Assembly: GCF_004358755.1 (NCBI RefSeq)
Contig: NZ_SMZY01000005.1
Span: 62,001 to 126,000, forward strand
DNA from: Peribacillus frigoritolerans
Lineage (GTDB): Bacteria > Bacillota > Bacilli > Bacillales > Bacillaceae
Direction: 5' to 3'
DNA: 64,000 bases
The notes beneath the pieces were generated by a model, which was given only the letters and a program-made list of their open reading frames with translations, was not told the DNA's origin and made no database searches. A program made the position numbers and the translations under genes. This document shows, piece after piece, positions 34,523 through 44,268 of the stretch (position 1 is the stretch's first letter; each line of letters begins with the position of its first letter).

Positions 34523-35464
34523 TTGGCTCAATTAATCAAGGTTCATTCCTGCATATCACGCTATGAAATGGATCTATACCGCTACCAAAGCCAATTTCTG
34601 CGCTTGAAAAAACAGCAATGGCAAATGATCAAGCTGGCATACGAAAATAACGAGTTCCAGCATTTTGTAAGCCGCCAAACGGAGACATTGGATGAGGCAG
34701 AAGGAAAAGAGGAAAAAGAGAATTTTCTAAGCATGGTGAGAAAAAAAATCGGGAAGAAAGAAGAAACCCTGTCTTACGATTTGACCAATCCGGCTGATGA
34801 CCAGCAAACAGATACAATGGAATTGATCTTTCACTCTGTTCCCCGGTCCATGGAGGAGTTGAAAGTCAAATTTATGAATCACATCTTTAGGTTCCAAATG
34901 AAGTGGGCAACGTCTACCATTCGTGAAAAATCTTATGCAGATGCATCATTTTTCGAAGATGAAAGGTTGCATGAACTTCTTCAGAAATTGCCGGACCAGC
35001 ATCTCATCATGTATCATCCTGTTTTCAAAATGAAGAATACATCCATTGCGCTTGACCCGATTTTAATAAGCCCGAGAGAAATCGTTTGTATACATTATTT
35101 GGAAGGAGAACAGCACGATGTTTTTGAAGGTTCATCTGAACGCTTCTGGACAGTGAATCCGGGAGGTCATGAAAAAAAACAGCTTTCTCCATTAATCAGT
35201 CTGAATCGGACTGGAACAATCGTGAAACAATTACTCAGAGAAAGAAATATCAAACTTGAAATAAAAAAGGTGCTGGTGTGCAAAAATGGGTTCGTTGAGT
35301 TTCCCCAGGCGCCATACGACGTAACAATTGCAGACAAACGGAATTTCAGTCAATGGTTTCAAATATACAGAGATTCTTCAACCCCTATTAAGCATGATCA
35401 GCTGAAAGCTGCTGAGATTCTTTTGTCTCAATGCTTGATTGACTCCTTCCGCAGAAACGATTAA
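34523..35464 (+). CDS. ytlQ: YtlQ family protein
   Basis: A 313-residue soluble protein. The N-terminal half is helical and charged (SRYEMDLYRYQSQFLRLKKQ). The C-terminal half looks like a nuclease-related (NERD-like) beta fold: LDPILISPREIVCIHYLEGE and later IKKVLVCKNGFVEFP. Catalytic residues cannot be assigned with confidence. TTG at 34523 (MAQLIK) is chosen because GAGGAG lies 10 nt upstream. It corresponds to B. subtilis YtlQ by position. Function unknown. Confidence 0.82.
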   Translation: MAQLIKVHSCISRYEMDLYRYQSQFLRLKKQQWQMIKLAYENNEFQHFVSRQTETLDEAEGKEEKENFLSMVRKKIGKKEETLSYDLTNPADDQQTDTMELIFHSVPRSMEELKVKFMNHIFRFQMKWATSTIREKSYADASFFEDERLHELLQKLPDQHLIMYHPVFKMKNTSIALDPILISPREIVCIHYLEGEQHDVFEGSSERFWTVNPGGHEKKQLSPLISLNRTGTIVKQLLRERNIKLEIKKVLVCKNGFVEFPQAPYDVTIADKRNFSQWFQIYRDSSTPIKHDQLKAAEILLSQCLIDSFRRND

Positions 35465-35487
35465 TGCGCCTTTAGGCGTATTTTTTT
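35465..35487 (+). terminator. Terminator of ytlQ
   Basis: TGCGCC-TTTA-GGCGTA with seven T, immediately after the stop. Confidence 0.85.
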
Positions 35488-35590
35488 ATCGTTTCATACA
35501 TACAGTTTCACCAAAAAAAGCTATAATTTTACTAGACTGGGAATATCTCAGGAGATATTCATGGAATTATTGAAGATAATGGAGCTAAGA

Positions 35591-36511
35591 ATGAAAAACA
35601 GCATATACTTTATCATTAACCCTGTTGCCGGGAATGGCAGATCATTACGTGTTTGGAAAAAGGTAAAAGCTGAACTTGAACGGAATCAAGCAGACTATCG
35701 TTCTTTTTTAACTGAATATTCAGGTCATGCTGAAATACTGGCCAGGCAAATCGCGACGATTCAGGATTATCACCTGAAGACAATTATTGGAATTGGCGGA
35801 GACGGGACAATTCATGAAATCGTAAATGGGCTGAGTGAATTTCATTCTGTGCAAATCGGATTTATTCCAGCCGGATCCGGCAATGACTTTAAGAGAGGGT
35901 ACAACCTTTCTTCTAAAGATCCGTCATCCATTTTTCGCGGGCTGCAAAGGCAAGTAAAAAGCTTTGACCTTGGTCAATATCATACAGGGCAGATGAACCG
36001 TTTCTTTGTAAACAGCATGGGCGCAGGATTTGATGCGTATGTTGCAAAGCTTTCAAACGAAATGGAATTAAAGAAATGGCTGAATAAATTCCGGGCAGGT
36101 TCTTTTATTTATATAGCTGCCCTGCTGAAAGGGCTTTTTAATTACAAGCCAAGCGCGGTAACTTTGACTGTTGATGACACAGATTATGTATTTGAAAATG
36201 TCTGGCTCGCTGCAGTAAGCAATCACCCTTTTTATGGGGGAGGAATGAAAATATCACCAGCTGCAAAACCAGATGACGGTGTACTTGATCTCATCGTTGT
36301 GCATAATTTATCAAGATTAAAGCTGCTGATGCTTTTTGGTCTGGTTTTTGCAGGTAAGCACACATCTTTAAAAGAAATTCATACGTTTACAGCAAGGAAA
36401 ATAAAAATAGCCGGGGCTGCTCCGCTCATGATTCATGCTGACGGAGAATACATAGGCGAAACACCGGTCACAGTCACATTGAGACCTAAAAGCATAAAGT
36501 ATTATACGTAA
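35591..36511 (+). CDS. ytlR: YtlR, diacylglycerol/lipid kinase family protein
   Basis: A 306-residue lipid kinase-like protein of the DAGK catalytic fold. The nucleotide-binding motif is GIGGDGTIHEIVNGL, followed by FIPAGSGNDFKRG. The phosphate-contacting NPVAGNGRS lies near the N-terminus. YGGGMKISPAAKPDDG and the final MIHADGE match the second domain. It phosphorylates a lipid alcohol from ATP, possibly diacylglycerol or sphingoid-like lipids. The ATG at 35591 has GGAG 6 nt upstream. Confidence 0.9.
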   Translation: MKNSIYFIINPVAGNGRSLRVWKKVKAELERNQADYRSFLTEYSGHAEILARQIATIQDYHLKTIIGIGGDGTIHEIVNGLSEFHSVQIGFIPAGSGNDFKRGYNLSSKDPSSIFRGLQRQVKSFDLGQYHTGQMNRFFVNSMGAGFDAYVAKLSNEMELKKWLNKFRAGSFIYIAALLKGLFNYKPSAVTLTVDDTDYVFENVWLAAVSNHPFYGGGMKISPAAKPDDGVLDLIVVHNLSRLKLLMLFGLVFAGKHTSLKEIHTFTARKIKIAGAAPLMIHADGEYIGETPVTVTLRPKSIKYYT

Positions 36512-36521
36512 CTCTAATATC

Positions 36522-36565
36522 AAGTTGTTTCACAATGGGTATACTGATGTGATGAAACAACTTTT
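36522..36565 (+). terminator. Hairpin between ytlR and amyX
   Basis: Perfect 11-bp stem AAGTTGTTTCA / TGAAACAACTT with a 20-nt loop and a short TTTT. Weak as a terminator. It ends just before the amyX ribosome site, so a leader role is possible. Confidence 0.5.
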
Positions 36566-36582
36566 GCAGGCAGGTGAATAAA

Positions 36583-38721
36583 ATGTTATCGGTACAACGT
36601 GTATATCATGCATACCTTGATGAAATGAACTTAATTACAATCCTTATCCCAAAAGAGATGCAGGCCACTGGCAATAAGACATTTTTTCTTCTGGACGGCG
36701 AAACCCGGCTGAAGCTTCAATGCGAGCGGCAGCAGGATATAGAAAACAGAGTTAAATATCAATGCAGACTTGATTCATCCATAATACCGTTTGGGAAATT
36801 GTATGAAGTATGTGATGAACAGGGTAATAAAACAGATCTGCAAATAGGTGCAGTTATTCGGACGGCTGCTTTTGATGAACATTTTTATTATAACGGTGAT
36901 GACCTTGGAGTGCGTTTCAGCAAAGATTCTGTCACAATGAAACTTTGGGCTCCTACAGCGACGGATGTTCAGGTGAAATTGCTGTTTCCAAGCGAACAGC
37001 GCGAGGAAACACTTCCGCTGAAGCGCTGGGACAAAGGCGTTTGGACGATCGAACTGAAAGGCAATTTTGACAGCGTTTTCTACACGTATCTTGTGTGTGT
37101 GAATTTAATCTGGAATGAAGCAGTTGATCCCTATGCAAAAGCGGTATCCATGAATGGCGTTTACGGGGTCATCGCAGATTTTGACATGACAGCGGTTGAG
37201 AAATATACACCAGCTCCGCTTAGCCAATTAACAGATGCCATTATTTATGAAGCGCATATACGTGATTTTACCATCCATCCTAACAGCGGAAACAATCAAA
37301 AAGCAAAATATGCAGCGTTCACAGAAGCTGACACAAAAACTGGGATGGGAATGACTTCAGGCATTTCTTATTTGAAGGAACTTGGCATTACTCATTTGGA
37401 ATTGCTCCCATTCAATGATTTCGAAGGAGTTAATGAGCAGAATGTTTTGGAGCATTATAATTGGGGGTACAATCCGCTTCATTTTAATGCGCCAGAAGGC
37501 AGCTACTCATCTGATCCGGAAGATCCTTATTCAAGAATCAGGGAGTTAAAGACGGCGATTCAATCTATCCATGCAATGGGTATAAGAGTCATAATGGATG
37601 TGGTTTACAATCATGTTTACATCAGGGAAAACTCAGCATTTGAGAAGATTGTTCCTGGATATTATTTTCGGCATGACCATAATGGTCTCCCTTCAAATGG
37701 AACTGGAGTAGGCAATGATTTTGCGTCTGAAATGAAAATGGCGGGAAAGTTTATTGTGGATTCAGTCACTTTTTGGCTGAAGGAATACGATGTAGACGGT
37801 TTTCGCTTTGATTTAATGGGGATTTTGGATATTGAGACCATGAACATGGTGAACGAGGTTTGTAAACGGTTAAAGCCTGAAATTCTTATTTTAGGAGAGG
37901 GCTGGGATTTGCTTACCCCGCTTGCATTTGAAAAAAAAGCGATTATTGCAAATGCCGCAAAAATGCCGGGTATCGCATTTTTTAACGATCAGTTCAGAGA
38001 CAATATTAAAGGAAGCACTTTTGAAGTGCTGGACAGGGGATTTATTCTGGGCAATACTGGAAATCCAGAAATGCTGGCAAAAATCATGAGCGGTTCGATT
38101 GCCCATTTTCAGAGTCCCGCTCAATCAATCAATTATGTAGAATCACATGATAACCATACATTATGGGATAAAATGAATTTGTGTCTTCCGAATGATCCGA
38201 TTGAAGATAAACGGATGAGGCAGAAGCTTGCTGCCGGCATGGTCATTCTTGCACAGGGAATTCCATTTCTTCATAGCGGCCAAGAGTTTTACCGCACAAA
38301 GCAGGGTGTGGAGAACAGCTATAACTCTCCAGACAAGATCAATCAGCTGGACTGGAATGAAAGAGAGCATCACTCAGAAGATATCAAATACATTCAGCAC
38401 CTTATTTCTCTTAGGAAATCTCATGGTGCATTCAGATTTAATTCCTCAGAGGAAATAAGCAGGCACTATCAGATTTTTATGAATGAGGATGGCATTTACG
38501 CCTACTGCTTAAACGATGTAGGCTCATATGGGCCATGGAGCAGGATTGCGGTCATTCATTGCTGCCATAAAAATGGAAAGGTTATTTCATTGCCGGGCGA
38601 AGGTCAATGGGAATTTGCTTCAGGTCCATATATCAATCAGATTGAAGGAAACTCAGCCAAGCTTGTAAGTGAATCATTTGAGGTGAAAGAAATAGGGACT
38701 TTTGTCTTATTCCAAAAGTAG
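36583..38721 (+). CDS. amyX: Type I pullulanase
   Basis: A 712-residue GH13 debranching enzyme that hydrolyses alpha-1,6 bonds of pullulan, starch and glycogen. There is an N-terminal beta domain and a CBM48-like segment (LGVRFSKDSVTMKLWAPTA). The pullulanase hallmark is YNWGYNP (292-298; usually YNWGYDP). Catalytic residues are nucleophile D410 (DGFRFDLMG), acid E439 (GEGW) and D523 (SHDNHT). No signal peptide, so it is cytoplasmic. ATG at 36583. Orthologue of B. subtilis AmyX in the same location. Confidence 0.95.
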   Translation: MLSVQRVYHAYLDEMNLITILIPKEMQATGNKTFFLLDGETRLKLQCERQQDIENRVKYQCRLDSSIIPFGKLYEVCDEQGNKTDLQIGAVIRTAAFDEHFYYNGDDLGVRFSKDSVTMKLWAPTATDVQVKLLFPSEQREETLPLKRWDKGVWTIELKGNFDSVFYTYLVCVNLIWNEAVDPYAKAVSMNGVYGVIADFDMTAVEKYTPAPLSQLTDAIIYEAHIRDFTIHPNSGNNQKAKYAAFTEADTKTGMGMTSGISYLKELGITHLELLPFNDFEGVNEQNVLEHYNWGYNPLHFNAPEGSYSSDPEDPYSRIRELKTAIQSIHAMGIRVIMDVVYNHVYIRENSAFEKIVPGYYFRHDHNGLPSNGTGVGNDFASEMKMAGKFIVDSVTFWLKEYDVDGFRFDLMGILDIETMNMVNEVCKRLKPEILILGEGWDLLTPLAFEKKAIIANAAKMPGIAFFNDQFRDNIKGSTFEVLDRGFILGNTGNPEMLAKIMSGSIAHFQSPAQSINYVESHDNHTLWDKMNLCLPNDPIEDKRMRQKLAAGMVILAQGIPFLHSGQEFYRTKQGVENSYNSPDKINQLDWNEREHHSEDIKYIQHLISLRKSHGAFRFNSSEEISRHYQIFMNEDGIYAYCLNDVGSYGPWSRIAVIHCCHKNGKVISLPGEGQWEFASGPYINQIEGNSAKLVSESFEVKEIGTFVLFQK

Positions 38722-38773
38722 GTTTTCGGTTTTTCTTGACTAAAATTGCTTATAAACGATAAAATTTAAAAGG

Positions 38774-38820
38774 ATAGCTATCGGTACCTGATTTTTTATC
38801 TTTGAATAGCTGTCTTTTTT
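38774..38820 (+). terminator. Terminator of amyX
   Basis: GATAGCTAT pairs with ATAGCTGTC (one wobble) across a loop of about 22 nt, then TTTTTT. Confidence 0.6.
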
Positions 38821-38912
38821 AATTGACTTAATGAAAAAACAGAAGGTGAAGCAAACAGGCTGTACACTGCCTATTGCCTTCCCTATTCCAAACTTATAAA
38901 TGAAATGTTGGG

Positions 38913-39719
38913 TTGAAATTGAAGGTGAACTGGTTGGAACAACTACTAGGAAGCGAGTGGGAGCTATCTCCTGCTGGCGGAGCAACAGGCGATGCATATT
39001 TTGCACAGCGAGAAGGGCAAAAATTGTTCTTAAAACGAAATAGTTCTCCATTCTTGGCCGTTCTGTCTGCTGAAGGAATTGTTCCTAAGCTGGTATGGAC
39101 AAAAAGGCTGGAAAATGGCGATGTGATAACAGCACAGCACTGGCTAAGCGGCCGTGAACTGAAGCCAAGCGATATGAACGGCGAAAATGTTGCGGAACTG
39201 CTTCATAAAATCCATCATTCTAAAGAGCTGCTGGATATGCTGAAACGTCTGGGAAAGCAACCGCTTACTCCTTCAATTATTTTAGAGGATTTAAAGCAAA
39301 CGGTTGAGTTTGAAAACTTTTATCTCCCAGAAGTCATACAGGCGCTTCATTATCTGGAGTCCAATCTCCCTTATGTGGACTGCGAAGATAAAGTGGTCTG
39401 TCATTGTGATGTGAATCATAATAATTGGCTGCTGTCCAACGATGAACAGCTATATCTGATAGACTGGGACGGGGCTTTGATTGCTGATCCTGCAATCGAT
39501 ATCGGCATGCTTTTATACTGGTATATAGACGAAAAAGACTGGGAAAGCTGGCTGTCCACTTATGGCCTGAATATGACCGATCAGCTTCGTGCAAGAATGT
39601 ACTGGTATGTGCTTGCGCAAACGATTACCTATACACTGTGGTATCGGGCGAAACACAACGAAAAGGAAACAAATGAGTGGCATAACTACCTTCGGCAAAT
39701 GATTTCCAAGTTAAATTAA
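38913..39719 (+). CDS. ytmP: YtmP, aminoglycoside-phosphotransferase-like kinase
   Basis: A 268-residue APH/choline-kinase-fold protein. An N-terminal Gly-rich loop (LSPAGGATGDAYFAQREG) precedes the catalytic loop CHCDVNHNNWLL (catalytic Asp) and the metal-binding LIDWDGALIADPAIDIG. It probably phosphorylates a small molecule; the substrate is unknown. The start is uncertain (TTG 38913, TTG 38919 or GTG 38925, none with a good ribosome site). Its stop overlaps the convergent ytzH stop by 4 bp. Confidence 0.88.
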   Translation: MKLKVNWLEQLLGSEWELSPAGGATGDAYFAQREGQKLFLKRNSSPFLAVLSAEGIVPKLVWTKRLENGDVITAQHWLSGRELKPSDMNGENVAELLHKIHHSKELLDMLKRLGKQPLTPSIILEDLKQTVEFENFYLPEVIQALHYLESNLPYVDCEDKVVCHCDVNHNNWLLSNDEQLYLIDWDGALIADPAIDIGMLLYWYIDEKDWESWLSTYGLNMTDQLRARMYWYVLAQTITYTLWYRAKHNEKETNEWHNYLRQMISKLN

Positions 39720-39994
39720 GAAAATGAATCAATATCATCAATCCATTGTGTAAGTACATTTTGCTGAGATGTTATATAGGAATTCAGTTCTGAAGAATTT
39801 TTTCCGTCCTGACTGTACGAATAAATATTTTGCAGGACGTTTTTTAAATCCTGCTGAATGTTTGAATTAACCATCAGAGATTTGATGACACGCTCCAGCT
39901 GTTCACATTCTGCAACTGTTCCGCAGCAGTCACTTTGATGTTCAGTCAATATATCCTTTAATAATTCAACTTGATGCTGATATTGTAGCGGCAC
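39716..39994 (-). CDS. ytzH: YtzH-like protein
   Basis: A 92-residue soluble helical protein. GTG start at 39994 (MPLQYQHQVELLKDILTEHQ) with AAAGGAGTG upstream. This gives exactly the B. subtilis YtzH length. It contains a CCGTVAECEQLERVIKSLM helix-turn-helix-like region and three further helices. Function unknown. It is encoded opposite to and overlapping the end of ytmP. Confidence 0.83.
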   Translation of the reverse strand: MPLQYQHQVELLKDILTEHQSDCCGTVAECEQLERVIKSLMVNSNIQQDLKNVLQNIYSYSQDGKNSSELNSYITSQQNVLTQWIDDIDSFS

Positions 39995-40060
39995 GGCAAA
40001 CACTCCTTTACAGATTCTTGTCTTAATTTGTGCAGGAAACAGCCATTTCATTCTGAATAA

Positions 40061-40097
40061 AAAATGACCAGTTCCCGTCGGGCCTGGTCATTTTTTC
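40061..40097 (+). terminator. Terminator beyond ytzH
   Basis: AAAATGACCAG / CTGGTCATTTT with a CCCGTCGGG-containing loop and TTTTTT. It is the first good plus-strand terminator after ytmP and lies upstream of the minus-strand ytzH start. Confidence 0.78.
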
Positions 40098-40171
40098 GCG
40101 AAGTGAAATACGCTTCAATTCAGCCTGGCGTTGAAGTGATTCACAGCTATAGAAACCGGTTTAAATCCTGA

Positions 40172-40234
40172 TTTTTACTGACAGAAACTTGATTTTCACT
40201 GATAGAGCTTTGATTCATGCCGATAGACAATTAT
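40172..40234. repeat. Three degenerate 21-bp repeats
   Basis: Units start at 40172 (TTTTTACTGACAGAAACTTGA), 40193 (TTTTCACTGATAGAGCTTTGA) and 40214 (TTCATGCCGATAGACAATTAT), each exactly 21 bp. The ACTGAyAGA core resembles the units at 22059. They lie upstream of trmB. Confidence 0.75.
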
Positions 40235-40337
40235 AAACCTTCATTAAAATACACATTTTTACATGGAATTCCTCTTGCACACCCTTCTCATTCATGATAT
40301 CTTTTATGGCGACATTAAATCGATAGAGGTGTGCTTC

Positions 40338-40982
40338 ATGCGATTGCGTAATAAGCCCTGGGCCAATGATTTTATTGCCGGGCATTCAAATATTGTGATA
40401 CAAAATCCTAAAGAGTATAAAGGAAAATGGAATGAACTCTTTGGGAATCATAACCCGATTCATATTGAGGTTGGGACAGGAAAAGGACAATTTGTGGTTG
40501 GAATGGCAGTCGCTAATCCAAACATCAATTATATTGGCATAGAATTGTCTGAAAGTGTCATTGTTGGGGCTCTTCAAAGAGCGGCGGACGCAGAACGAAC
40601 AAACATTCTTCTGCTCAATGAGAATGCAGAAGATCTGACTGACATTTTTGCCAAAGACGAAATTGAGAGAGTTTATTTGAATTTCTCTGATCCATGGCCG
40701 AAAACGAGACATGAAAAACGCAGATTAACCTTTAAAACATTTCTTAAAAGGTATGAAGATATCTTGGTTGATGAAGGTGAAATTCACTTTAAAACAGATA
40801 ATCAGGGGCTGTTCGAGTATTCGCTTCAAAGCTTCTCAGCCTATGGCCTGCTTTTAACTTACGTAAGCCTGGATTTGCACAAGAGCGAATATGAAGGCAA
40901 CATCATGACCGAATATGAAGAGAAATTTTCACAAAAAGGGCAAAGAATCTATCGCTCTGAAGTGAAATTTTTAAAAAAGTAA
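40338..40982 (+). CDS. trmB: tRNA (guanine-N7-)-methyltransferase TrmB
   Basis: A 214-residue SAM-dependent enzyme that methylates G46 in the tRNA variable loop. SAM-binding motif [16 protein letters not shown] and [10 protein letters not shown] are present. The family signature is [17 protein letters not shown], with catalytic Asp and tRNA-contacting basic residues. ATG at 40338 (MRLRNKPWA) follows GAGGTG, although the frame is open 25 codons upstream. Corresponds to B. subtilis YtmQ. Confidence 0.95.
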   Translation: MRLRNKPWANDFIAGHSNIVIQNPKEYKGKWNELFGNHNPIHIEVGTGKGQFVVGMAVANPNINYIGIELSESVIVGALQRAADAERTNILLLNENAEDLTDIFAKDEIERVYLNFSDPWPKTRHEKRRLTFKTFLKRYEDILVDEGEIHFKTDNQGLFEYSLQSFSAYGLLLTYVSLDLHKSEYEGNIMTEYEEKFSQKGQRIYRSEVKFLKK

Positions 40983-41011
40983 CCCATGTCCACGGACGCG
41001 GGTTTTTTTGT
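40981..41011 (+). terminator. Terminator of trmB
   Basis: AACCC-TGTCC / GGAC-CGGGTT hairpin followed by seven T, overlapping the trmB stop. Confidence 0.8.
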
Positions 41012-41035
41012 TATGATTGAAATGGAGGGGATAAT

Positions 41036-41884
41036 ATGGAAACTTTAAAAATAGGTCAAACAACGTTCACATGGCTTGACGGCGGGGTAACTTATCTTGA
41101 TGGAGGCGCAATGTTTGGGGTCGTTCCCAAACCGCTATGGTCAAAAAAATATCCTGTTAATGAACTCAATCAGATTGAGCTTCGCACGGATCCAATCCTT
41201 GTTCAAAAAGAGGGCATCAATTTGCTGATCGACAGCGGTATTGGTTCAGGAAGGCTTACCGATAAGCAAAAGCGGAATTTTGGTGTAACCGCTGAATCAA
41301 ATGTAATCGCTTCATTGAATGAAATGGGATTGAAAGCTGAAGATATTGATTATGTTCTTATGACGCATTTGCATTTCGACCACGTTTCCGGTCTGACCAA
41401 GCTCGTAAATGATGAACTTGTATCAGTATTTCCACGTGCAAAAATTATCACGTCTTCAACCGAATGGAAGGAAATGAGAGAACCTAATATCAGGTCCGCT
41501 AATACATACTGGAAGGAAAATTGGCTGGCTATCGAAAAACAGGTCGTTCCCTTTGAAGAGAAAACAGAACCGGTGCCGGGCATAGAAATGATTCACACGG
41601 GCGGCCACAGTAATGGACACAGCGTAATCAAAGTAGAGGATAATGGAGAAATACTTCTCCATATGGCAGACCTCATGCCTACACATGCCCACTCCAATCC
41701 TTTATGGGTGCTGGCATACGATGATTATCCAATGAATTCGATTCAGCAGAAGCAAAAATGGCTCGGGTATGCGGGCGAAAAACAAACTTGGCTGTCTTTT
41801 TATCATGACGCCTTTTACCGCGCCATTAAGTTTAATGAAAAAAGAGAAATGATCGATAAAGTTGAGAGAATTCGACCAGAATAA
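41036..41884 (+). CDS. ytnP: YtnP, metallo-beta-lactamase-fold lactonase
   Basis: A 282-residue MBL-fold hydrolase. The zinc motif HxHxDH is H111-L-H113-F-D115-H116, and further ligands lie in [12 protein letters not shown] and MADLMPT. The family resembles AHL lactonases. B. subtilis YtnP is reported to degrade signalling molecules (quorum quenching, interference with Streptomyces development). No signal peptide. A strong bidirectional terminator follows. Confidence 0.9.
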   Translation: METLKIGQTTFTWLDGGVTYLDGGAMFGVVPKPLWSKKYPVNELNQIELRTDPILVQKEGINLLIDSGIGSGRLTDKQKRNFGVTAESNVIASLNEMGLKAEDIDYVLMTHLHFDHVSGLTKLVNDELVSVFPRAKIITSSTEWKEMREPNIRSANTYWKENWLAIEKQVVPFEEKTEPVPGIEMIHTGGHSNGHSVIKVEDNGEILLHMADLMPTHAHSNPLWVLAYDDYPMNSIQQKQKWLGYAGEKQTWLSFYHDAFYRAIKFNEKREMIDKVERIRPE

Positions 41885-41886
41885 AA

Positions 41887-41920
41887 AAATGGCATGGAGA
41901 GCAGTATCTCCATGCCATTT
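41887..41920. terminator. Bidirectional terminator ytnP / ytzB
   Basis: AAATGGCATGGAGA / TCTCCATGCCATTT, a perfect 14-bp stem with a 6-nt loop between convergent genes. Confidence 0.92.
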
Positions 41921-41945
41921 TACATATCAATCAGGATGTTTATCT

Positions 41946-42257
41946 TTAAGCAATTTGTTCTACGTGAAGGATATTTCCGCTTTTTGCATCCACAAATGCC
42001 TCATATTGTTCGAGCTCCGAGTCAGCTGTTCTGGTAATGCCTGCTTTATAAATACTGTACGTCTCACCAGAATCGGTATAGGATTCGCGGACTGTATAGA
42101 TCCATGATCCATTGATTGGACCTTTTTCCTTAAATGCATTTTTCACAACTGCAAGAGCTTTTTCAGAAGAAATATATGCCGGCTTTAATTGATCCTTGAA
42201 AATGTATGCAGCAGCCAGGCCAATTCCAATACCAATGAATGCTTTTCTGCAATTCAT
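41946..42257 (-). CDS. ytzB: YtzB, PepSY-domain protein with one membrane segment
   Basis: A 103-residue protein. An N-terminal membrane anchor or signal (AFIGIGIGLAAAYIF) is followed by a PepSY-like domain (ISSEKALAVVKNAFKEKG, then YEAFVDAKSGNILHVEQIA). PepSY domains outside the membrane often restrain peptidases. It lies opposite the peptidase ytoP but the link is not proven. ATG at 42257 with GGAGGA upstream. Confidence 0.82.
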   Translation of the reverse strand: MNCRKAFIGIGIGLAAAYIFKDQLKPAYISSEKALAVVKNAFKEKGPINGSWIYTVRESYTDSGETYSIYKAGITRTADSELEQYEAFVDAKSGNILHVEQIA

Positions 42258-42576
42258 CACGATCTCCTCCATCCTTAACACTTTGATTTAAGTATACCGA
42301 AGATTTGCACGGTTGTTAAGTGAATAGAGCTTTAAGCTGAAACATAAGGCGGACGGCTAAATAAAGCTGGAAAAAACAGAAAATTGTTAGAAAGATATAA
42401 TTTACCGCTACTATCATAAAGAATTAACCAATGAGATTGAAACAAAGAAGTCCAGTTTTCACAGATTATTTTTATCTTTCTTCAGTTTTTGATCAGCTGC
42501 TGTGCTTTTCTTTAGTAGCACGAAACGATAACTTTCTGTAAAATAAAAGAATACATACGTAAAGGGGATATGATGG
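42258..42576. other. Intergenic region ytzB-ytoP, no gene seen
   Basis: A 319-bp AT-rich divergent gap. A possible small hairpin GTGCT / AGTAGCAC near 42500-42520 and the AAAGGGG ribosome site of ytoP are visible. I see no gene, repeat or clear operator. Confidence 0.6.
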
Positions 42577-43650
42577 ATGAACCAAGAGACGTTAGAGCTT
42601 TTTAAAACATTAACGGAACTTCCGGGTGCACCGGGAAATGAGCATGCGGTGCGTAAATTCATGCGTTCTGAGCTCAGCAAGTACTCAGATGAGATTGTTC
42701 AAGACCGTTTAGGAAGTATTTTCGGGGTAAAGCGCGGTCATTCAGAAGGTCCCAAGATTATGGTTGCAGGGCACATGGATGAAGTTGGATTCATGGTAAC
42801 GGGGGTCACGAAAAACGGAATGGTAAGATTCCAGACGCTTGGCGGGTGGTGGAGTCAGGTGCTGCTTGCACAGCGCGTTGAGGTCATAACAGATAAAGGA
42901 GCAATTCCCGGCGTCATCGGATCGATTCCTCCCCATTTATTAAGTGAGGATCAGCGTAACAAACCGATGCAGATAAAAAATATGCTGATTGATATTGGGG
43001 CAGATTCAGAAGAAAATGCAGCAGAGCTTGGAATTAAGCCAGGACAGCAGATTCTTCCTGTTTGTCCTTTTACTCCAATGGCAAACCCTAAAAAGATCAT
43101 GGCTAAGGCCTGGGATAACCGCTACGGCTGCGGATTGTCCATTGAGCTGTTAAAAGAGCTGAAGAACGAAACGCTTCCAAACACTCTTTATTCCGGAGCG
43201 ACTGTACAGGAAGAGGTAGGGCTAAGAGGAGCACAAACTGCTGCAAATATGATTCAGCCTGATTTGTTCTTTGCTCTTGATGCGAGCCCTGCAAATGATA
43301 TGAGCGGAGCAAAGCATGAGTTTGGCCAGCTCGGCAAAGGCGCGCTGCTCCGCATTTTAGACCGGACAATGGTGACACATAGAGGAATGCGGGAATTTGT
43401 TTTAGACACAGCAGAATCCAATAATATCCCATATCAGTATTTCGTGTCGCAAGGCGGAACAGATGCTGGACGTGTTCATACTTCAAATGACGGTGTTCCT
43501 TCAGCCGTTATTGGCATCTGCTCGCGTTATATTCATACGGCAGCTTCAATTGTCCATATTGACGATTATGCTGCAGCAAAAGAATTAATAGTCACTCTTG
43601 TAAAAGCTTGTGATCAAACGACATTGGATACAATTAAGCAAAATTCATAA
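42577..43650 (+). CDS. ytoP: YtoP, M42-family glutamyl/leucyl aminopeptidase
   Basis: A 357-residue co-catalytic metal aminopeptidase of the M42 (TET/FrvX) family, usually a dodecamer. Metal and catalytic motifs: [12 protein letters not shown] (His, about 67), [15 protein letters not shown] (bridging Asp), [15 protein letters not shown] (catalytic Glu) and [10 protein letters not shown]. The late [27 protein letters not shown] supplies the last His. The ATG at 42577 has AAAGGGG 9 nt upstream. It trims peptides in the cytoplasm. Confidence 0.93.
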   Translation: MNQETLELFKTLTELPGAPGNEHAVRKFMRSELSKYSDEIVQDRLGSIFGVKRGHSEGPKIMVAGHMDEVGFMVTGVTKNGMVRFQTLGGWWSQVLLAQRVEVITDKGAIPGVIGSIPPHLLSEDQRNKPMQIKNMLIDIGADSEENAAELGIKPGQQILPVCPFTPMANPKKIMAKAWDNRYGCGLSIELLKELKNETLPNTLYSGATVQEEVGLRGAQTAANMIQPDLFFALDASPANDMSGAKHEFGQLGKGALLRILDRTMVTHRGMREFVLDTAESNNIPYQYFVSQGGTDAGRVHTSNDGVPSAVIGICSRYIHTAASIVHIDDYAAAKELIVTLVKACDQTTLDTIKQNS

Positions 43651-43661
43651 AGAGTAGAAGC

Positions 43662-43690
43662 GGAAATCACTGCTGTGGTTTCCCTTTTTT
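43662..43690 (+). terminator. Terminator of ytoP
   Basis: GGAAATCAC / GTGGTTTCC (one wobble) with TGCT loop and a CTTTTTT tail. Confidence 0.8.
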
Positions 43691-43740
43691 AGAGATAAAA
43701 AGATAAAAATTTGCCTATAGATGTCTTAGGAGAAAAAAGA

Positions 43741-44268
43741 ATGAAAACAGCAATTGGAACCTTAAACCCAGCAAAAATAAATGCGGTAAAAGCAGCTCTA
43801 TCTAATTATGATCATATTACATTCCAAAGCTTAAAAGTCCCATCCGGAGTATCCGATCAGCCGTTTTCAGATGAAGAAACCATACAGGGAGCCATTAACA
43901 GGGCGGAAAATGCAAGAGAGATGGAGCTTGCTGATCTTGGCATAGGCCTTGAAGGAGGCATAATTGAAACCAGTCAAGGTTTTTATTTATGCAACTGGGG
44001 TGCTTTGACAGGAGCTGGCTTTGCACCAATAGTTGCAGGCGGCGCCAGAATCTTGCTCCCGGATGATGTTGGCGCGAAGGTGAAATCGGGTGTTGAGCTT
44101 GGCATCGTTATGGATGAATATGCGAACCAATTTAATGTAAGTCAGAATGAAGGAGCCATTGGAATTTTCACAAATGGCATGGTGAACCGGACAGAAATGT
44201 TTACTCACATTTCAAAACTTTTATTCGGACAATATTTTTACATGCAAAACAAGAGCAGCGGCAAATAA
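43741..44268 (+). CDS. Inosine/xanthosine triphosphatase family (YjjX, DUF84)
   Basis: A 175-residue protein of the NTPase/ITPase fold that hydrolyses non-canonical purine nucleotides (ITP, XTP). Typical elements are IGTLNPAKINAVKAAL at the start, PSGVSDQPFSDEETIQGAINRA and the LGIGLEGGI motif. NQFNVSQNEGAIGIFTNGMVNRTEMF ends the fold. ATG at 43741 is preceded by AGGAGAAAAAAGA. It is convergent with ytoQ and shares its terminator. Confidence 0.88.
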   Translation: MKTAIGTLNPAKINAVKAALSNYDHITFQSLKVPSGVSDQPFSDEETIQGAINRAENAREMELADLGIGLEGGIIETSQGFYLCNWGALTGAGFAPIVAGGARILLPDDVGAKVKSGVELGIVMDEYANQFNVSQNEGAIGIFTNGMVNRTEMFTHISKLLFGQYFYMQNKSSGK

